In this document: one piece after another, positions 10,522-21,509 of the stretch | Position numbering within the stretch: the stretch's first letter is position 1 | Layout: every line of letters starts with the position of its first letter | Assembly (NCBI GenBank): GCA_900446925.1 | Contig: UAVY01000001.1 | Span: forward strand, 248,001 to 312,000 | Source: Citrobacter koseri | GTDB taxonomy: Bacteria > Pseudomonadota > Gammaproteobacteria > Enterobacterales > Enterobacteriaceae | Length of the DNA stretch: 64,000 nt | Direction of reading: 5' to 3' | Notes under the pieces: model-generated | What the model was told of the DNA's origin: nothing | Databases searched by the model: none | The model's input: only the letters and a program-made list of their open reading frames with translations | Translations under genes and position numbers: made by a program

Positions 10522-11563
10522 ACTGCTGCCGCGTTGTAATAGTCGTCTGTATCCGGGGTCATCAGCGCCTGCTCCAGACGCTGTTGCTGTTCGTTGTCGC
10601 CAGCCCAGCACCGACGTTTGCTGCGGATTCAGCCCCAGTTTGCGGAACAGCTGGAGATCTTTGTCTTCTTCCGGGTTCGGCGTGGTCAGCAGCTTGCAGC
10701 CGTAGAAGATGGAGTTCGCCCCCCGCCATAAAGCCACATCGCCTGCGTTTGCTCGTTCATCTGTTCGCGACCCGCAGAAAGACGCACGTAGGAGGTTGGC
10801 ATCATAATGCGCGCGACAGCGATCGTGCGGATGAAATCAAACGCATCCACATCCTCATTATCCGCCAGCGGCGTACCTTTGACCTTCACCCAGCATGTTG
10901 ATCGGCACGCTTTCCGGCGGGGTCGGCAAATTCGCCAGTTGCAACAGCAGCCCGGCGCGATCTTTAACCGTTTCGCCTAAGCCAACGATACCGCCAGAGC
11001 AGACTTTAATCCCGCTTCACGCACTTTGTCCAGCGTATCAAGACGTTCCTGATACGGAGCGGGTCGTGATGATGTTGCCGTAAAATTCCGGGGAGGTATC
11101 CAGGTTGTGGTTGTAGTAGTCCAGCCCGGCGTTGGCGAGGCGCTGCGCCTGAGATTCATTGAGCGTGCCGAGGGTCATACAGGCTTCCAGCCCCATCGCC
11201 TTCACGCCCTGCACCATCTGTTCCAGATACGGCATATCGCGCTCGTGCGGGTTTTTCCATGCCGCGCCCATGCAGAAACGGGTTGAACCGGCGTTCTTCG
11301 CTTTGCGCGCGGAGTCCAGCACCTGTTCCACTTCCATCAGACGTTCCGCTTCCAGCCCCGTCTTATAGCGAGAACTCTGCGGGCAATATTTGCAGTCTTC
11401 CCGGGCAGGCGCCGGTTTTAATCGACAGCAGCGTACTGACCTGCACCTGTTGCGGATCGAAATGCTGACGATGGATTTGCTGCGCGTCAAACAGCAGATC
11501 CAGCAGCGGTTTATTAAATAATTCGGTAACTTGCGACAATGTCCAGCGTGGGTGGTGAGCCAT
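10518..11563 (-). CDS. bioB: Biotin synthase BioB (several frame breaks)
   Basis: Matches E. coli BioB, 346 aa, the radical SAM enzyme that inserts sulfur into dethiobiotin. Start [15 protein letters not shown] at 11563. The radical SAM motif CPEDCKYC is interrupted in this sequence by an extra G in the run at about 11400, so the cysteines lie in two frames: [11 protein letters not shown] and [19 protein letters not shown]. Further breaks occur near 11060, 10970, 10890, 10730 and 10610. The end DDYYNAAAV stops at 10518 inside the bioF ATG. First gene of bioBFCD; the 1046 bp span compares with about 1041 expected. Confidence 0.9.
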
Positions 11564-11609
11564 AGGGCCTCTCCAAAGGGTGTTGTTAATTCTTGATTCG
11601 GTGTAGACT

Positions 11610-11641
11610 CGTAAACCTAAATGTTTTTAATTTGGTTTACA
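11610..11641. promoter_or_regulatory. BirA operator (bioO) between bioB and bioA
   Basis: Inverted arms GTAAACC (11611-11617) and GGTTTAC (11634-11640) separated by 16 bp, as in the E. coli bioO where biotinyl-5'-AMP-loaded BirA dimers repress both bioA and bioBFCD. It lies in the short divergent promoter region. Confidence 0.9.
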
Positions 11642-11649
11642 AGTCGATT

Positions 11650-12939
11650 ATGACAACGGACGATCTTGCCTTTGACCAACGCCATATCTGGCATCCCTAT
11701 ACCTCCATGACCTCCCCGCTCCCGGTTTATCCGGTTGCGCGCGCCGAAGGTTGCGAACTGATTTTGGCCAACGGCGACCGTCTGATCGACGGCATGTCGT
11801 CATGGTGGGCGGCGATCCACGGTTACAACCATCCACAACTCAACGCCGCGATGAAAACGCAAATTGACGCCATGTCGCATGTGATGTTTGGCGGCATTAC
11901 CCATGCCCCTGTGGTCAACCTGTGTCGCAAGCTGGTGGCGATGACGCCGCAAGCACTGGAGTGCGTGTTCCTGGCGGACTCCGGTTCGGTGGCGGTGGAA
12001 GTGGCGATGAAAATGGCGCTGCAATACTGGCAGGCGAAAGGCGAGTCTCGTCAGCGTTTTCTGACCTTTCGCAACGGCTATCACGGAGACACCTTCGGCG
12101 CGATGTCGGTATGCGATCCAGATAACTCAATGCACAGCCTGTGGAAGGGCTATCTGCCGGAAAACCTCTTTGCCCCCGCCCCGCAAAGCCGGATGGATGG
12201 CGAATGGGACGAGCGGGATATGGTGGCCTTTGCCCGCCTGATGGCGGCGCACCGGCATGAGATTGCGGCGGTGATTCTGGAGCCCATTGTCCAGGGCGCA
12301 GGCGGGATGCGGATGTATCACCCGGAGTGGCTTCGCCGCATCCGCAAGATGTGCGATCGTGAAGGGATTCTGCTGATTGCCGATGAGATCGCCACCGGAT
12401 TTGGCCGCACAGGTAAACTGTTTGCCTGCGAACATGCAGACATTACGCCGGATATTTTGTGTCTCGGTAAGGCCATCACCGGCGGTACGATGACGCTTTC
12501 CGCCACGCTAACCACCCGTCTGGTCGCTGAAACCATCAGCAACGGCGAAGCCGGTTGCTTTATGCATGGCCCGACTTTTATGGGCAATCCGCTGGCGTGC
12601 GCCGTGGCTTGCGCCAGTCTTTCCCTGCTGGAAACAGGCGAGTGGCAGCAGCAGGTGGCGACGATTGAAACGCAGTTACGCCAGGAATTAGCGCCCGCGC
12701 GCGCATCGTCCTGGGTCGCTGACGTACGCGTACTCGGCGCCATCGGCGTCGTGGAAACCACGCACCCGGTCAATATGGCGGCGTTGCAGCGTTTCTTTGT
12801 CGGGCAAGGCGTCTGGGTGCGCCCGTTCGGTAAACTGATCTACCTGATGCCGCCCTATATCATCCAGCCGGAACAATTGCATCGTCTGACGCAGGCGGTG
12901 AACGACGCTGTGCGCAATGAAACATTTTTTATCCATTAA
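11650..12939 (+). CDS. bioA: Adenosylmethionine-8-amino-7-oxononanoate aminotransferase BioA
   Basis: Intact, 429 aa, the same length as E. coli BioA. PLP-dependent transamination of KAPA to DAPA using SAM as amino donor. Class III aminotransferase features are seen: [12 protein letters not shown] at the N-terminus, [43 protein letters not shown] and the PLP lysine in [10 protein letters not shown] (about residue 274). The start MTTDDLAF at 11650 is chosen by family length over an in-frame ATG inside the operator region 19 codons upstream. Transcribed away from bioB. Confidence 0.98.
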   Translation: MTTDDLAFDQRHIWHPYTSMTSPLPVYPVARAEGCELILANGDRLIDGMSSWWAAIHGYNHPQLNAAMKTQIDAMSHVMFGGITHAPVVNLCRKLVAMTPQALECVFLADSGSVAVEVAMKMALQYWQAKGESRQRFLTFRNGYHGDTFGAMSVCDPDNSMHSLWKGYLPENLFAPAPQSRMDGEWDERDMVAFARLMAAHRHEIAAVILEPIVQGAGGMRMYHPEWLRRIRKMCDREGILLIADEIATGFGRTGKLFACEHADITPDILCLGKAITGGTMTLSATLTTRLVAETISNGEAGCFMHGPTFMGNPLACAVACASLSLLETGEWQQQVATIETQLRQELAPARASSWVADVRVLGAIGVVETTHPVNMAALQRFFVGQGVWVRPFGKLIYLMPPYIIQPEQLHRLTQAVNDAVRNETFFIH

Positions 12940-13004
12940 TCAGCGGTAAGCTGTAGCGGTTCTGGCTACACTTCCTTGCTAATCAGTAGATTAATGGAGG
13001 CGGT

Positions 13005-13481
13005 ATGAAACTTATCAGCAACGACCTGCGCGACGGGGAAAAACTGCCCCATCGCCATGTGTTTTAACGGCATGGGCTATGACGGGGACAACATCTCCCG
13101 CACCTGGCCTGGGACGAGGTGCCCGCCGGTACGAAAAGCTTTGTCGTGACCTGCTACGATCCCGATGCGCCAACCGGCTCAGGCTGGTGGCACTGGATTG
13201 TCGCCAACCTGCCAGCCGATACCCGCGTACTGCAGCAAGGGTTTGGTTCCGGCCTGGTGGCGATGCCGGAAGGGACTCTCCAGACGCGCACCGATTTTGG
13301 TAAAGCAGGCTACGGCGGCGCAGCTCCGCCGAAAGGGGAAACGCACCGCTACATCTTTACCGTTCACGCGCTGGATGTGGAGCGCATTGATGTCGATGCA
13401 GGCGCCAGCGGCGCGATGGTGGGCTTTAACGTCCATTTCCATTCGCTCGCCAGCGCGTCGATTACCGCAATGTTCAGTTAA
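13005..13481 (+). CDS. ybhB: YbhB, PEBP/Raf kinase inhibitor-like protein (two cancelling frame breaks)
   Basis: Matches E. coli YbhB, 158 aa, a phosphatidylethanolamine-binding-protein family member of unknown cellular role. Start MKLISNDLRDGEKLPHRHVF at 13005. An extra T in the TTTT run near 13065 creates an immediate stop, and a missing C near 13092 restores the frame, so the 477 bp span is exactly the expected length. The ligand-pocket motif CYDPDAPTGSGWWHWI and GPPKGETHRY-like AAPPKGETHRYIF are present. Both indels are at homopolymers. Confidence 0.92.
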
Positions 13482-13488
13482 GTGCCGT

Positions 13489-13582
13489 TGTTGCCTGATG
13501 GCGACGCTAAAGCGTCTTATCCGGCCTGCGGCACCTGACACCCAATGCCGTAGGCCGGATAAACGTCAGCGTCATCCGGCAT
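13489..13582. repeat. REP pair between ybhB and hutH
   Basis: GCCTGATGGCGACGCTAAAGC and the inverted GTAGGCCGGATAAACGTC copy, in the gap between convergent ybhB and hutH. Confidence 0.75.
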
Positions 13583-13586
13583 TTTT

Positions 13587-15113
13587 TTACAAGAAATCAG
13601 GTAATAACCGGAACAAGTCCCCACGCGCCAGCAGTTCGGTCGCGCACTCAATATCCGGCGCGAAGAAACGATCCTGAGTATAATGCGGCACCTGCTCGCG
13701 CAGCGCTTTTCGCGCCTGCTCCAGCAGCGGGCTTGAGGTTAACCCTTCCCGGAGGTCGATACCCTGACAGGCCGCCAGCCACTCTACCGCAATGACCCCC
13801 ACGCGTGTTTGCCGCCCATTTCCCATAGTCGCCGACCCGCAGCGGGCGCCATCGACACATGATCTTCCTGATTGGCCGACGTCGGCAGGCTGTCCACGCT
13901 GTGCGGATGCGCCAGTGCTTTGTTCTCGCTGGCCAGCGCCGCAGCGGTCACCTGCGCAATCATAAAACCGGAGTTGACGCCGCCGTTTTTCACCAGGAAA
14001 GGCGGCAACTGCGACATATGTTTATCCATCATCAGCGCGATGCGCCTTTCCGACAGCGCGCCGATTTCCGCAATCGCCAGCGCCAGATTATCCGCCGCCA
14101 TCGCCACCGGTTCGGCATGGAAGTTACCGCCGGAAATCACATCCCCCTCTTCGGCAAACACCAGCGGGTTATCCGAAACGGCGTTGGCTTCAACGAGCAG
14201 CACCTCCATCGCCTGACGCAGTTGTGTGAGGCACGCGCCCATCACCTGCGGCTGACAGCGAAGCGAGTACGGGTCCTGCACCTTTTCACAGTTATGGTGC
14301 GACTGTGCTATCGCGCTGGTCTCCGTCAGAACGTGGCGGAACAGCCCGGCGGCGGTCGATCTGCCCCACGCTGACCGCGCGCGGCATGAATGCGCGCATC
14401 AAACGGTCGGCGCGACCCCAGAACGGCTTCGGTGGTTAACGCCCCGCAGACCACTGCAGGAGGCGAACAGCGCCTGCGCTTCGAACAGCCCACGCAGCGC
14501 AAAGGCGGTGGAGGCCTGGGTGCCATTCAGCAGCGCCAGTCCCTCTTTCGCCGCCAGCGTGATCGGTTCCAGTCCAGCCTTTTTTCAACGCCTCTTTCGC
14601 CGGAAGCCACTCCCCCTGCCAGCGGGCTTTCCCTTCGCCAAGCAGCGTCAACGACATATGCGCCAGCGGCGCCAGATCGCCCGATGCCCCTACAGAACCT
14701 TTCGCCGGGATCAGCGGCCAGACTTCTGCGTTGACCAGCGCAATCAGCGCTTCAATCACGCTCAGGCGGATGCCCGAGAAACCACGCGCCAGGCTATTGA
14801 TTTTCAGCACCATGATCAGACGCACCATCGCGTCGTCCAGCGGCTCGCCAATACCCGCCGCGTGGGAGAGCACCAGCGAACGTTGCAGGTTTTGCAGATC
14901 CTCCGTGGCGATGCGCGTCTGCGCCAGCAGACCAAAACCGGTATTGATACCGTAGGCCGTGCGCCCCTCGGCGACGATATTGTTCACGCAGTCGACGCTG
15001 GCATTAATACCGTCAACCGCGCTGCTATCAAGACGCAGTTGCACTGGCTGCTGCCAGACGGCGCGAAGCTGCGCAAAACTCAGATGACCCGGCGTTAACG
15101 TAAGCGTATTCAT
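13587..15113 (-). CDS. hutH: Histidine ammonia-lyase HutH (several frame breaks)
   Basis: About 506 aa expected. First step of histidine breakdown, giving urocanate and ammonia. The N-terminal frame runs [13 protein letters not shown] to about residue 180 and contains [13 protein letters not shown], whose Ala-Ser-Gly forms the MIO electrophile, and the [10 protein letters not shown] motif. Breaks near 14570, 14330-14460 and 13810 divide the rest: [19 protein letters not shown], then [18 protein letters not shown] through [17 protein letters not shown], then [17 protein letters not shown] to the end. All parts look conserved. Start 1 bp after the hutU stop codon, so hutU-hutH form an operon. 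Confidence 0.92.
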
Positions 15114-15114
15114 A

Positions 15115-16806
<1,692 letters not shown>

Positions 16807-16851
16807 GACACCAGACTCCTTACGATGATCGGACAGATAAGTAACATATAC

Positions 16852-16862
16852 TTGTCTATACA
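16852..16862. promoter_or_regulatory. Putative HutC operator upstream of hutU
   Basis: TTGTCTATACA is found here and, identically, upstream of hutI (19943-19953). HutC, a GntR-family repressor released by urocanate, binds TGT-rich TATACA sequences at hut promoters, so the shared 11-mer is the likely operator. Inferred from co-occurrence. Confidence 0.65.
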
Positions 16863-16946
16863 ACTTGTCGCAAGGCTGATTTTTAACAACTGAGATACAT
16901 TTTTGTTATATTGCGTCAGCAATCACGCTTTTTATCGCGCCGTCAT

Positions 16947-17669
16947 TCAGGACATAAAATGGCCCTGCAACCGGTAGCGAGAACCGGGAAAAAGCAGGCG
17001 AGCGTGAGAAACAATGTGCGACGCAGACCAGGTGCGCCGATGAATTAACAGGCAGGGATCGTGCTCCTTAATGTTCAGCAGCGCGCACTCTTCCGCCGTG
17101 GCGCGCACGGCTTCCACAATGTGCTCCCCTTCCGTTAGCGGGGCGATCAGCGACAGGTATGCATGAGGCGTGGTCTGGCTGTAATCCTGCGCCAGATAAT
17201 CCGGTACAACGCCGGCATTCACACAGCGATCCTCAATCTGCACCGGCAGATCGTTTTCATAGTGCACCATCACCGAATGAAAAAATCAGCGTGCCTTCAC
17301 GCACATTCAGGGCCGTGGCCTGAAAGCGCATTCGCCTGCGTCTGTTCCAGCGTCAGCACCTCACAGCGGTGCTGATGGTGACGGGCGGCGATTTCATCGG
17401 CAATGCTGCGAATTTCAAACAGTGCGGACTGCCCTTTCGGTTCCGCCACCAAATGTGCCGACGCCCTGTAAACGCACCAGCAGCCCTTCATCCGTTAATT
17501 CCCGCAACGCCCGGTTGATTGTCATCCGGCTGAAGCCAAATTGCGCCACCAGTTCCGCTTCCGAGGGAATGCGGTCATGCGGGCGCCAGACGCCGCTGGC
17601 GATGTTGTCGCTGATCGTCTGTTTGACCTTTTCATAGAAAGGCACAGGAGCAGAACGGGATGGGAGCAT
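16947..17669 (-). CDS. hutC: Histidine utilisation repressor HutC (two frame breaks)
   Basis: GntR family, HutC/FarR subfamily. The N-terminal winged helix-turn-helix is clear: RIPSEAELVAQFGFSRMTI, then NRALRELTDEGLLVRLQGVG. After a break near 17460 the ligand domain continues VAEPKGQSALFEIRSIADEIA and HRCEVLTLEQTQANAL; after a break near 17300 it continues in the frame of MVHYENDLPVQIEDRCVN through AYLSLIAPLTEGEHIVEAV to the end. HutC represses the hut operons and is released by urocanate. Third gene after hutI and hutG, separated from hutG by a REP element. Confidence 0.9.
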
Positions 17670-17697
17670 GCGTAAGCCTTCCTTAAGCGTATGATTT

Positions 17698-17755
17698 TAT
17701 TTGCCGGATGGCATTATCCGGCCTGTAACGCGATTTCGGGCCGGACAAACATCGC
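17698..17755. repeat. REP element between hutG and hutC
   Basis: GCCGGATGGCATTATCCGGCC palindrome with adjoining GGGCCGGACAAAC, inside the hutIGC transcription unit. Confidence 0.7.
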
Positions 17756-17757
17756 GA

Positions 17758-18699
17758 TTAACGCCACCCGTGTGCGATTTGCCAGCCGAGGCGTGCCGCA
17801 ACACGCGCTGCGTTGCCATCATCGTCAAAGCGCGGATTAAATTCAACCATATCCACCGCCTGTAGCTTACCGCTGCGACAAACGGCATCAACAAGCCGCA
17901 TCACCGTCGCCAACGGCACACCGAGCGCTGCGGGCGCAGACACTGCGGGCATCTCCCAGGCGGGCAGCACATCAAGATCGATGGTCAGGTAGATCTTATC
18001 CACGCTGTCGATAACCTGCGCCAACGGCGCCTGAGCGGTATCACAATCCACGTCTTCTACGATTGTCACTCCGCGTTGTTGCGCCTCATCCCATAACGCC
18101 TGCGTATTTGCCGCCCGACTGACGCCAAAGCAGGCGTAATGAAACTCACGCTGTTGTTCATCGCATAATTGCGCTAACTGGCGAAACGGCGTACCGGAGG
18201 TGGCGTGGTCAGCCCGACGCAGATCCAGATGCGCATCAAGATTAATAATGCCGACTCTGGCATGCGGGAACGCATCAAGCAGTCCCGCGCCATGCCCAAA
18301 CGCCGTTTCATGTCCGCCGCCTAGCACAAACGTGCGCATATCCGCCTGCTGGCAGCGCCGTACTGCATCGCGAAGCGCCTGCTGCGCGCCTTCCAGATCG
18401 GGGGCTTGCGCAATAATGTTACCTAAATCCACCAGCCGATCGTGGCCGTGTGAGAGGCCAGGTTCGCCAGCGCCCGGCGCAGGGCATCCGGCGCGCCAGC
18501 AGCGCCAGGTCGCCCCTGGTTTCGCTTCACGCCTTCGTCACAGGCAAAGCCGAGCAAGGCGATTTTTTCACGATACATTTCGGGAGAAAACGTCGGGCTG
18601 CGCGTCACCGTCTGAAAGAGACGCAGCGCGTTAGCCGCCTCGGCGCTGTCATCACGCCCCTGCCAGAGCGTGGGGGGATGCGGGTTGCCATTGCGTCAT
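17758..18699 (-). CDS. hutG: Formimidoylglutamase HutG (two frame breaks)
   Basis: 313 aa expected; the 942 bp span fits exactly. Arginase/ureohydrolase family enzyme that hydrolyses N-formimidoyl-L-glutamate to glutamate and formamide. Metal-binding motifs are present: [21 protein letters not shown] and [20 protein letters not shown]. The start [10 protein letters not shown] at 18699 loses frame near 18670 (missing base before [12 protein letters not shown]); a second break near 18430 separates ASHTATIGW from [19 protein letters not shown]. The ATG overlaps the hutI stop (ATGA). Confidence 0.93.
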
Positions 18700-19920
18700 G
18701 TTACTTCTCCTCTGAATACACGGTGACAGAGCGGGTTACGCCCCGGTTCATAAAGGATTTCAACCGGAAGCTCAGCGTCCCATACGGCAAAGTCAGCGAC
18801 ATATCCCGCTTTCAATTGCCCATGCGTCGTCTGCCGCCCCAGCGCGCGCGCAGCATGCCGCGTCACGCCCGCCCACGCCTCTTCCGGCGTTAAGCCAAAC
18901 TGTACGCAAGCCATGTTCATCGCCAGATGCAAACTGATAAACGGACTGGTGCCGGGGTTAAAGTCCGTTGCAACCGCCATTGGCACGCCATAGTGGCGGA
19001 GCAACGCCACTGGCGGGCGCTGCGTCTCTTTGAGGAAATAAAACGCCCCCGGCAGCAGAACGCCCACGGTGCCGCTGCGACTCATCGCCGCCACGCCAGC
19101 CTCATCCAGATACTCAATATGGTCAGCGGATAACCCCTGATAACGACTCACCAGTTGTGCGCCCCCCAGCAAGGAGAGCTGCTCAACGTGCCCTTTTACC
19201 GGAATGCCCAACGCCTGAGCGGCCTGAAATACCCGCTCACTCTGCGCCAGGTTAAACCCCACGCTTTCACAGAAAAGATCCACCGACTCAAACAGCCCTT
19301 TTGCCCATAATCCGGGCAGAATACTTTCGCAAACTAGCGTGATATAGCCGTCGGGATCGTCACGGTATTCTGCTGGCGTCGCGTGTGCCGCCAGCAGGGT
19401 AGGACTGATTTCCACCCTGTTTTCATGCGCCAGCGCAGCGGCAACGCGCAACATTTTCTCTTCCGTGGCGAAATTCAGGCCATAGCCGGATTTCACCTCC
19501 AGCAACGTAACGCCTTCTTGCAGCAACCGCGCCATCCGCGCACGCGCAACGGCTAAAAGCTCATCTTCAGAGGCCGTCCGGGTCGCGGCGACGGTCGCGT
19601 TGATACCGCCGCCCTGCGCGCTGATCTGCTGGTACGACACGCCGTTAAGCCGCTGCTCCCACTCCCCGGCGCGCGTGCCGCCAAAAATCAGGTGGGTGTG
19701 ACAGTCAATCAATCCGGGCGTGACCAGTCGGCCTTGCAGATCCACGGTATTGCGGTGCGCGCGTTGAGCGACGACGCAGGCACAATATCCAGTATCCGGC
19801 CTGGCGGACGACAAAGCGCATGATCGTCCACCATCCCAATAAGGGCTACCGCGTTCAGGGTCCATCGTCGCCAGTCGGCCATTCCGCCAGATCGTGTCAT
19901 CAGGTAAAAGTTGCGCCCAT
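18696..19920 (-). CDS. hutI: Imidazolonepropionase HutI (several N-terminal frame breaks)
   Basis: About 405 aa expected. Metal-dependent amidohydrolase opening imidazolone-5-propionate to N-formimidoylglutamate. The intact main part has the metal motif [21 protein letters not shown] split as HTH, plus [32 protein letters not shown] and [11 protein letters not shown]. The start at 19920 assumes one extra G in the GGG after ATG: without it the protein reads [19 protein letters not shown], a good match to HutI N-termini. Two more breaks lie near 19840 and 19750. First gene of hutIGC. Confidence 0.92.
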
Positions 19921-19942
19921 TGGGTTCATCACTTGTCATGGG

Positions 19943-19953
19943 TTGTCTATACA
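19943..19953. promoter_or_regulatory. Putative HutC operator upstream of hutI
   Basis: Second copy of TTGTCTATACA, 23 bp before the hutI start. Identical to the motif upstream of hutU, so both hut transcription units would be controlled together. Confidence 0.65.
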
Positions 19954-20087
19954 TTTATTTTTTATTCTGCCGGGGTTGTCAATATTACAGGCCATGAATG
20001 TTATTTATTTGTGATGTACTTGCCTGGAACGTCGGGTGCGCGGCGTCTAAAAAAGAACTTTTTACCTTTTCACCTTCCCGTTTCGCT

Positions 20088-20108
20088 CAACTTAGTATAA
20101 AAAAGCAG
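20088..20108. other. Lambda-type attB site, unoccupied
   Basis: On the minus strand the 15-bp core GCTTTTTTATACTAA (20092-20106) is identical to the core of phage lambda attB in E. coli, including the 7-bp overlap TTTATAC. In the 21-bp attB span only one base differs, in the outer arm. The flanking GCTCAA and AGGCTTCA bases also match the E. coli locus. It lies just upstream of ybhC, as in K-12. No prophage genes adjoin it. Confidence 0.9.
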
Positions 20109-20152
20109 GCTTCAATGGAATTAATTTAAACTTTCAAAGCCCGGAGCAACCT

Positions 20153-21437
20153 GTGAACACATTTTCGGTTTCCCGTCTGGCGCTGGCACTGGCTTTTTGG
20201 CGTGACGCTGACCGCCTGTAGCTCTACGCCGCCCGATCAAATCCCATCCGATCAGACCGCGCCAGGCACTCCTCGCGTCCGATCCTGTCGGCGAACGAAG
20301 CGCAGAATTTCGTTGCTGCACACTATTTCTCGTCACTGACGCCGAATACGGCGCCGTGGACGCCTTCCGCCATTACGCTGCCTGCACAACCTGACTTCGT
20401 TGTCGGCCCGGCTGGCACGCCAGGCGTGACGCACACCACCATTCAGGCGGCGGTAGATGCAGCAATTACGCAGCGCAGCAGCAAGCGTCTGTACATCGCC
20501 ATTATGCCGGGCGAGTATCAGGGAACCGTGTATATCCCGGCGGCGCCTGGCAGCCTGACGCCTGTACGGCACGGGCGAGAACGCGATTGATGTGAAAATC
20601 GGCCAGGCGATTGACGGCGAAATGAGCACGACCGACTGGCGTCGTTCAGTGAACCCGGGCGGTAAATACATGCCGGGCAAACCTGCGTGGTATATGTTTG
20701 ATAACTGCCAGAGCAAACGCGGCGCCAGCATTGGCGTGATGTGTTCTGCGGTGGTCTGGTCACAGAATGACGGCTTGCAGTTACAAAATCTGACCATCGA
20801 AAACAATCTCGGTGACAGCGTTGACGCCGGCAACCATCCGGCAGTGGCCTTACGCACTGACGGCGACAAAGTGCAGATTAATAAAGTGAACATTCTGGGT
20901 CGCCAGAATACCTTCTTCGTGACCAACAGCGGCGTGCAGAACCGCCTGCAAAACGATCGCCAACCACGCACGCTGGTGACGAACAGTTACATTGAAGGGG
21001 ATGTGGATATGGTTTCCGGTCGCGGCGCAGTGGTGTTCGATAACACCGATTTCCGCGTGGTGAACTCCCGTACCCAGCAGGAAGCGTATGTTTTCGCTCC
21101 GGCAACGCTGTCGAATATTTATTACGGTTTCCTCGCCACCAACAGCCGCTTTACCGCCGCAGGTGATGGCGTCGCGCAACTGGGTCGTTCGCTGGATGTG
21201 GATGCCAACACCAACGGTCAGGTCGTTATCCGCGATAGCGTGATTAACGAAGGGTTCAATATGGCGAAACCGTGGGCTGACGCCGTTATCTCCAAACGTC
21301 CTTTTGCCGGGAATACTGGCGCGAAGGATGATAAAGACGAGGTGCAGCGTAACCTGAACGACACGAACTTTAACCGGATGTGGGAATACAACAACCGGGG
21401 TTTAGGCAGTAAAGTGGTTGCCGAACCGAAGCAATAA
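20153..21437 (+). CDS. ybhC: YbhC, outer-membrane lipoprotein of the pectinesterase family (three frame breaks)
   Basis: Matches E. coli YbhC, 427 aa, an outer-membrane lipoprotein with a pectin methylesterase-like beta-helix fold, reported to act as an acyl-CoA thioesterase in vitro. A GTG start gives V-N-T-F-S-V-S-R and a signal peptide with lipobox LTAC; an extra T in the TTTTT run near 20195 breaks the frame just before it. Further breaks lie near 20270-20290 and 20560-20570. The intact part from IDVKIGQAIDG holds ALRTDGDKVQINKVNILG, EGDVDMVSGRGAVVFDN and a QQEAYVFAPATL stretch, the family's catalytic region. Confidence 0.92.
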
Positions 21438-21475
21438 TATCTGCTGACGATTATTCTTCAGGCCAGATAAAAGAG

Positions 21476-21509
21476 AAAAGGTCGTCACGCCGGGCGTGAC
21501 GACCTTTTT
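21476..21509. terminator. Bidirectional terminator between ybhC and ybhJ
   Basis: Long perfect stem AAAAGGTCGTCACGCC (21476-21491) with GGCGTGACGACCTTTT (21493-21508), with flanking A and T tracts, between convergent ybhC and ybhJ. Works on paper in both directions. Confidence 0.85.
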
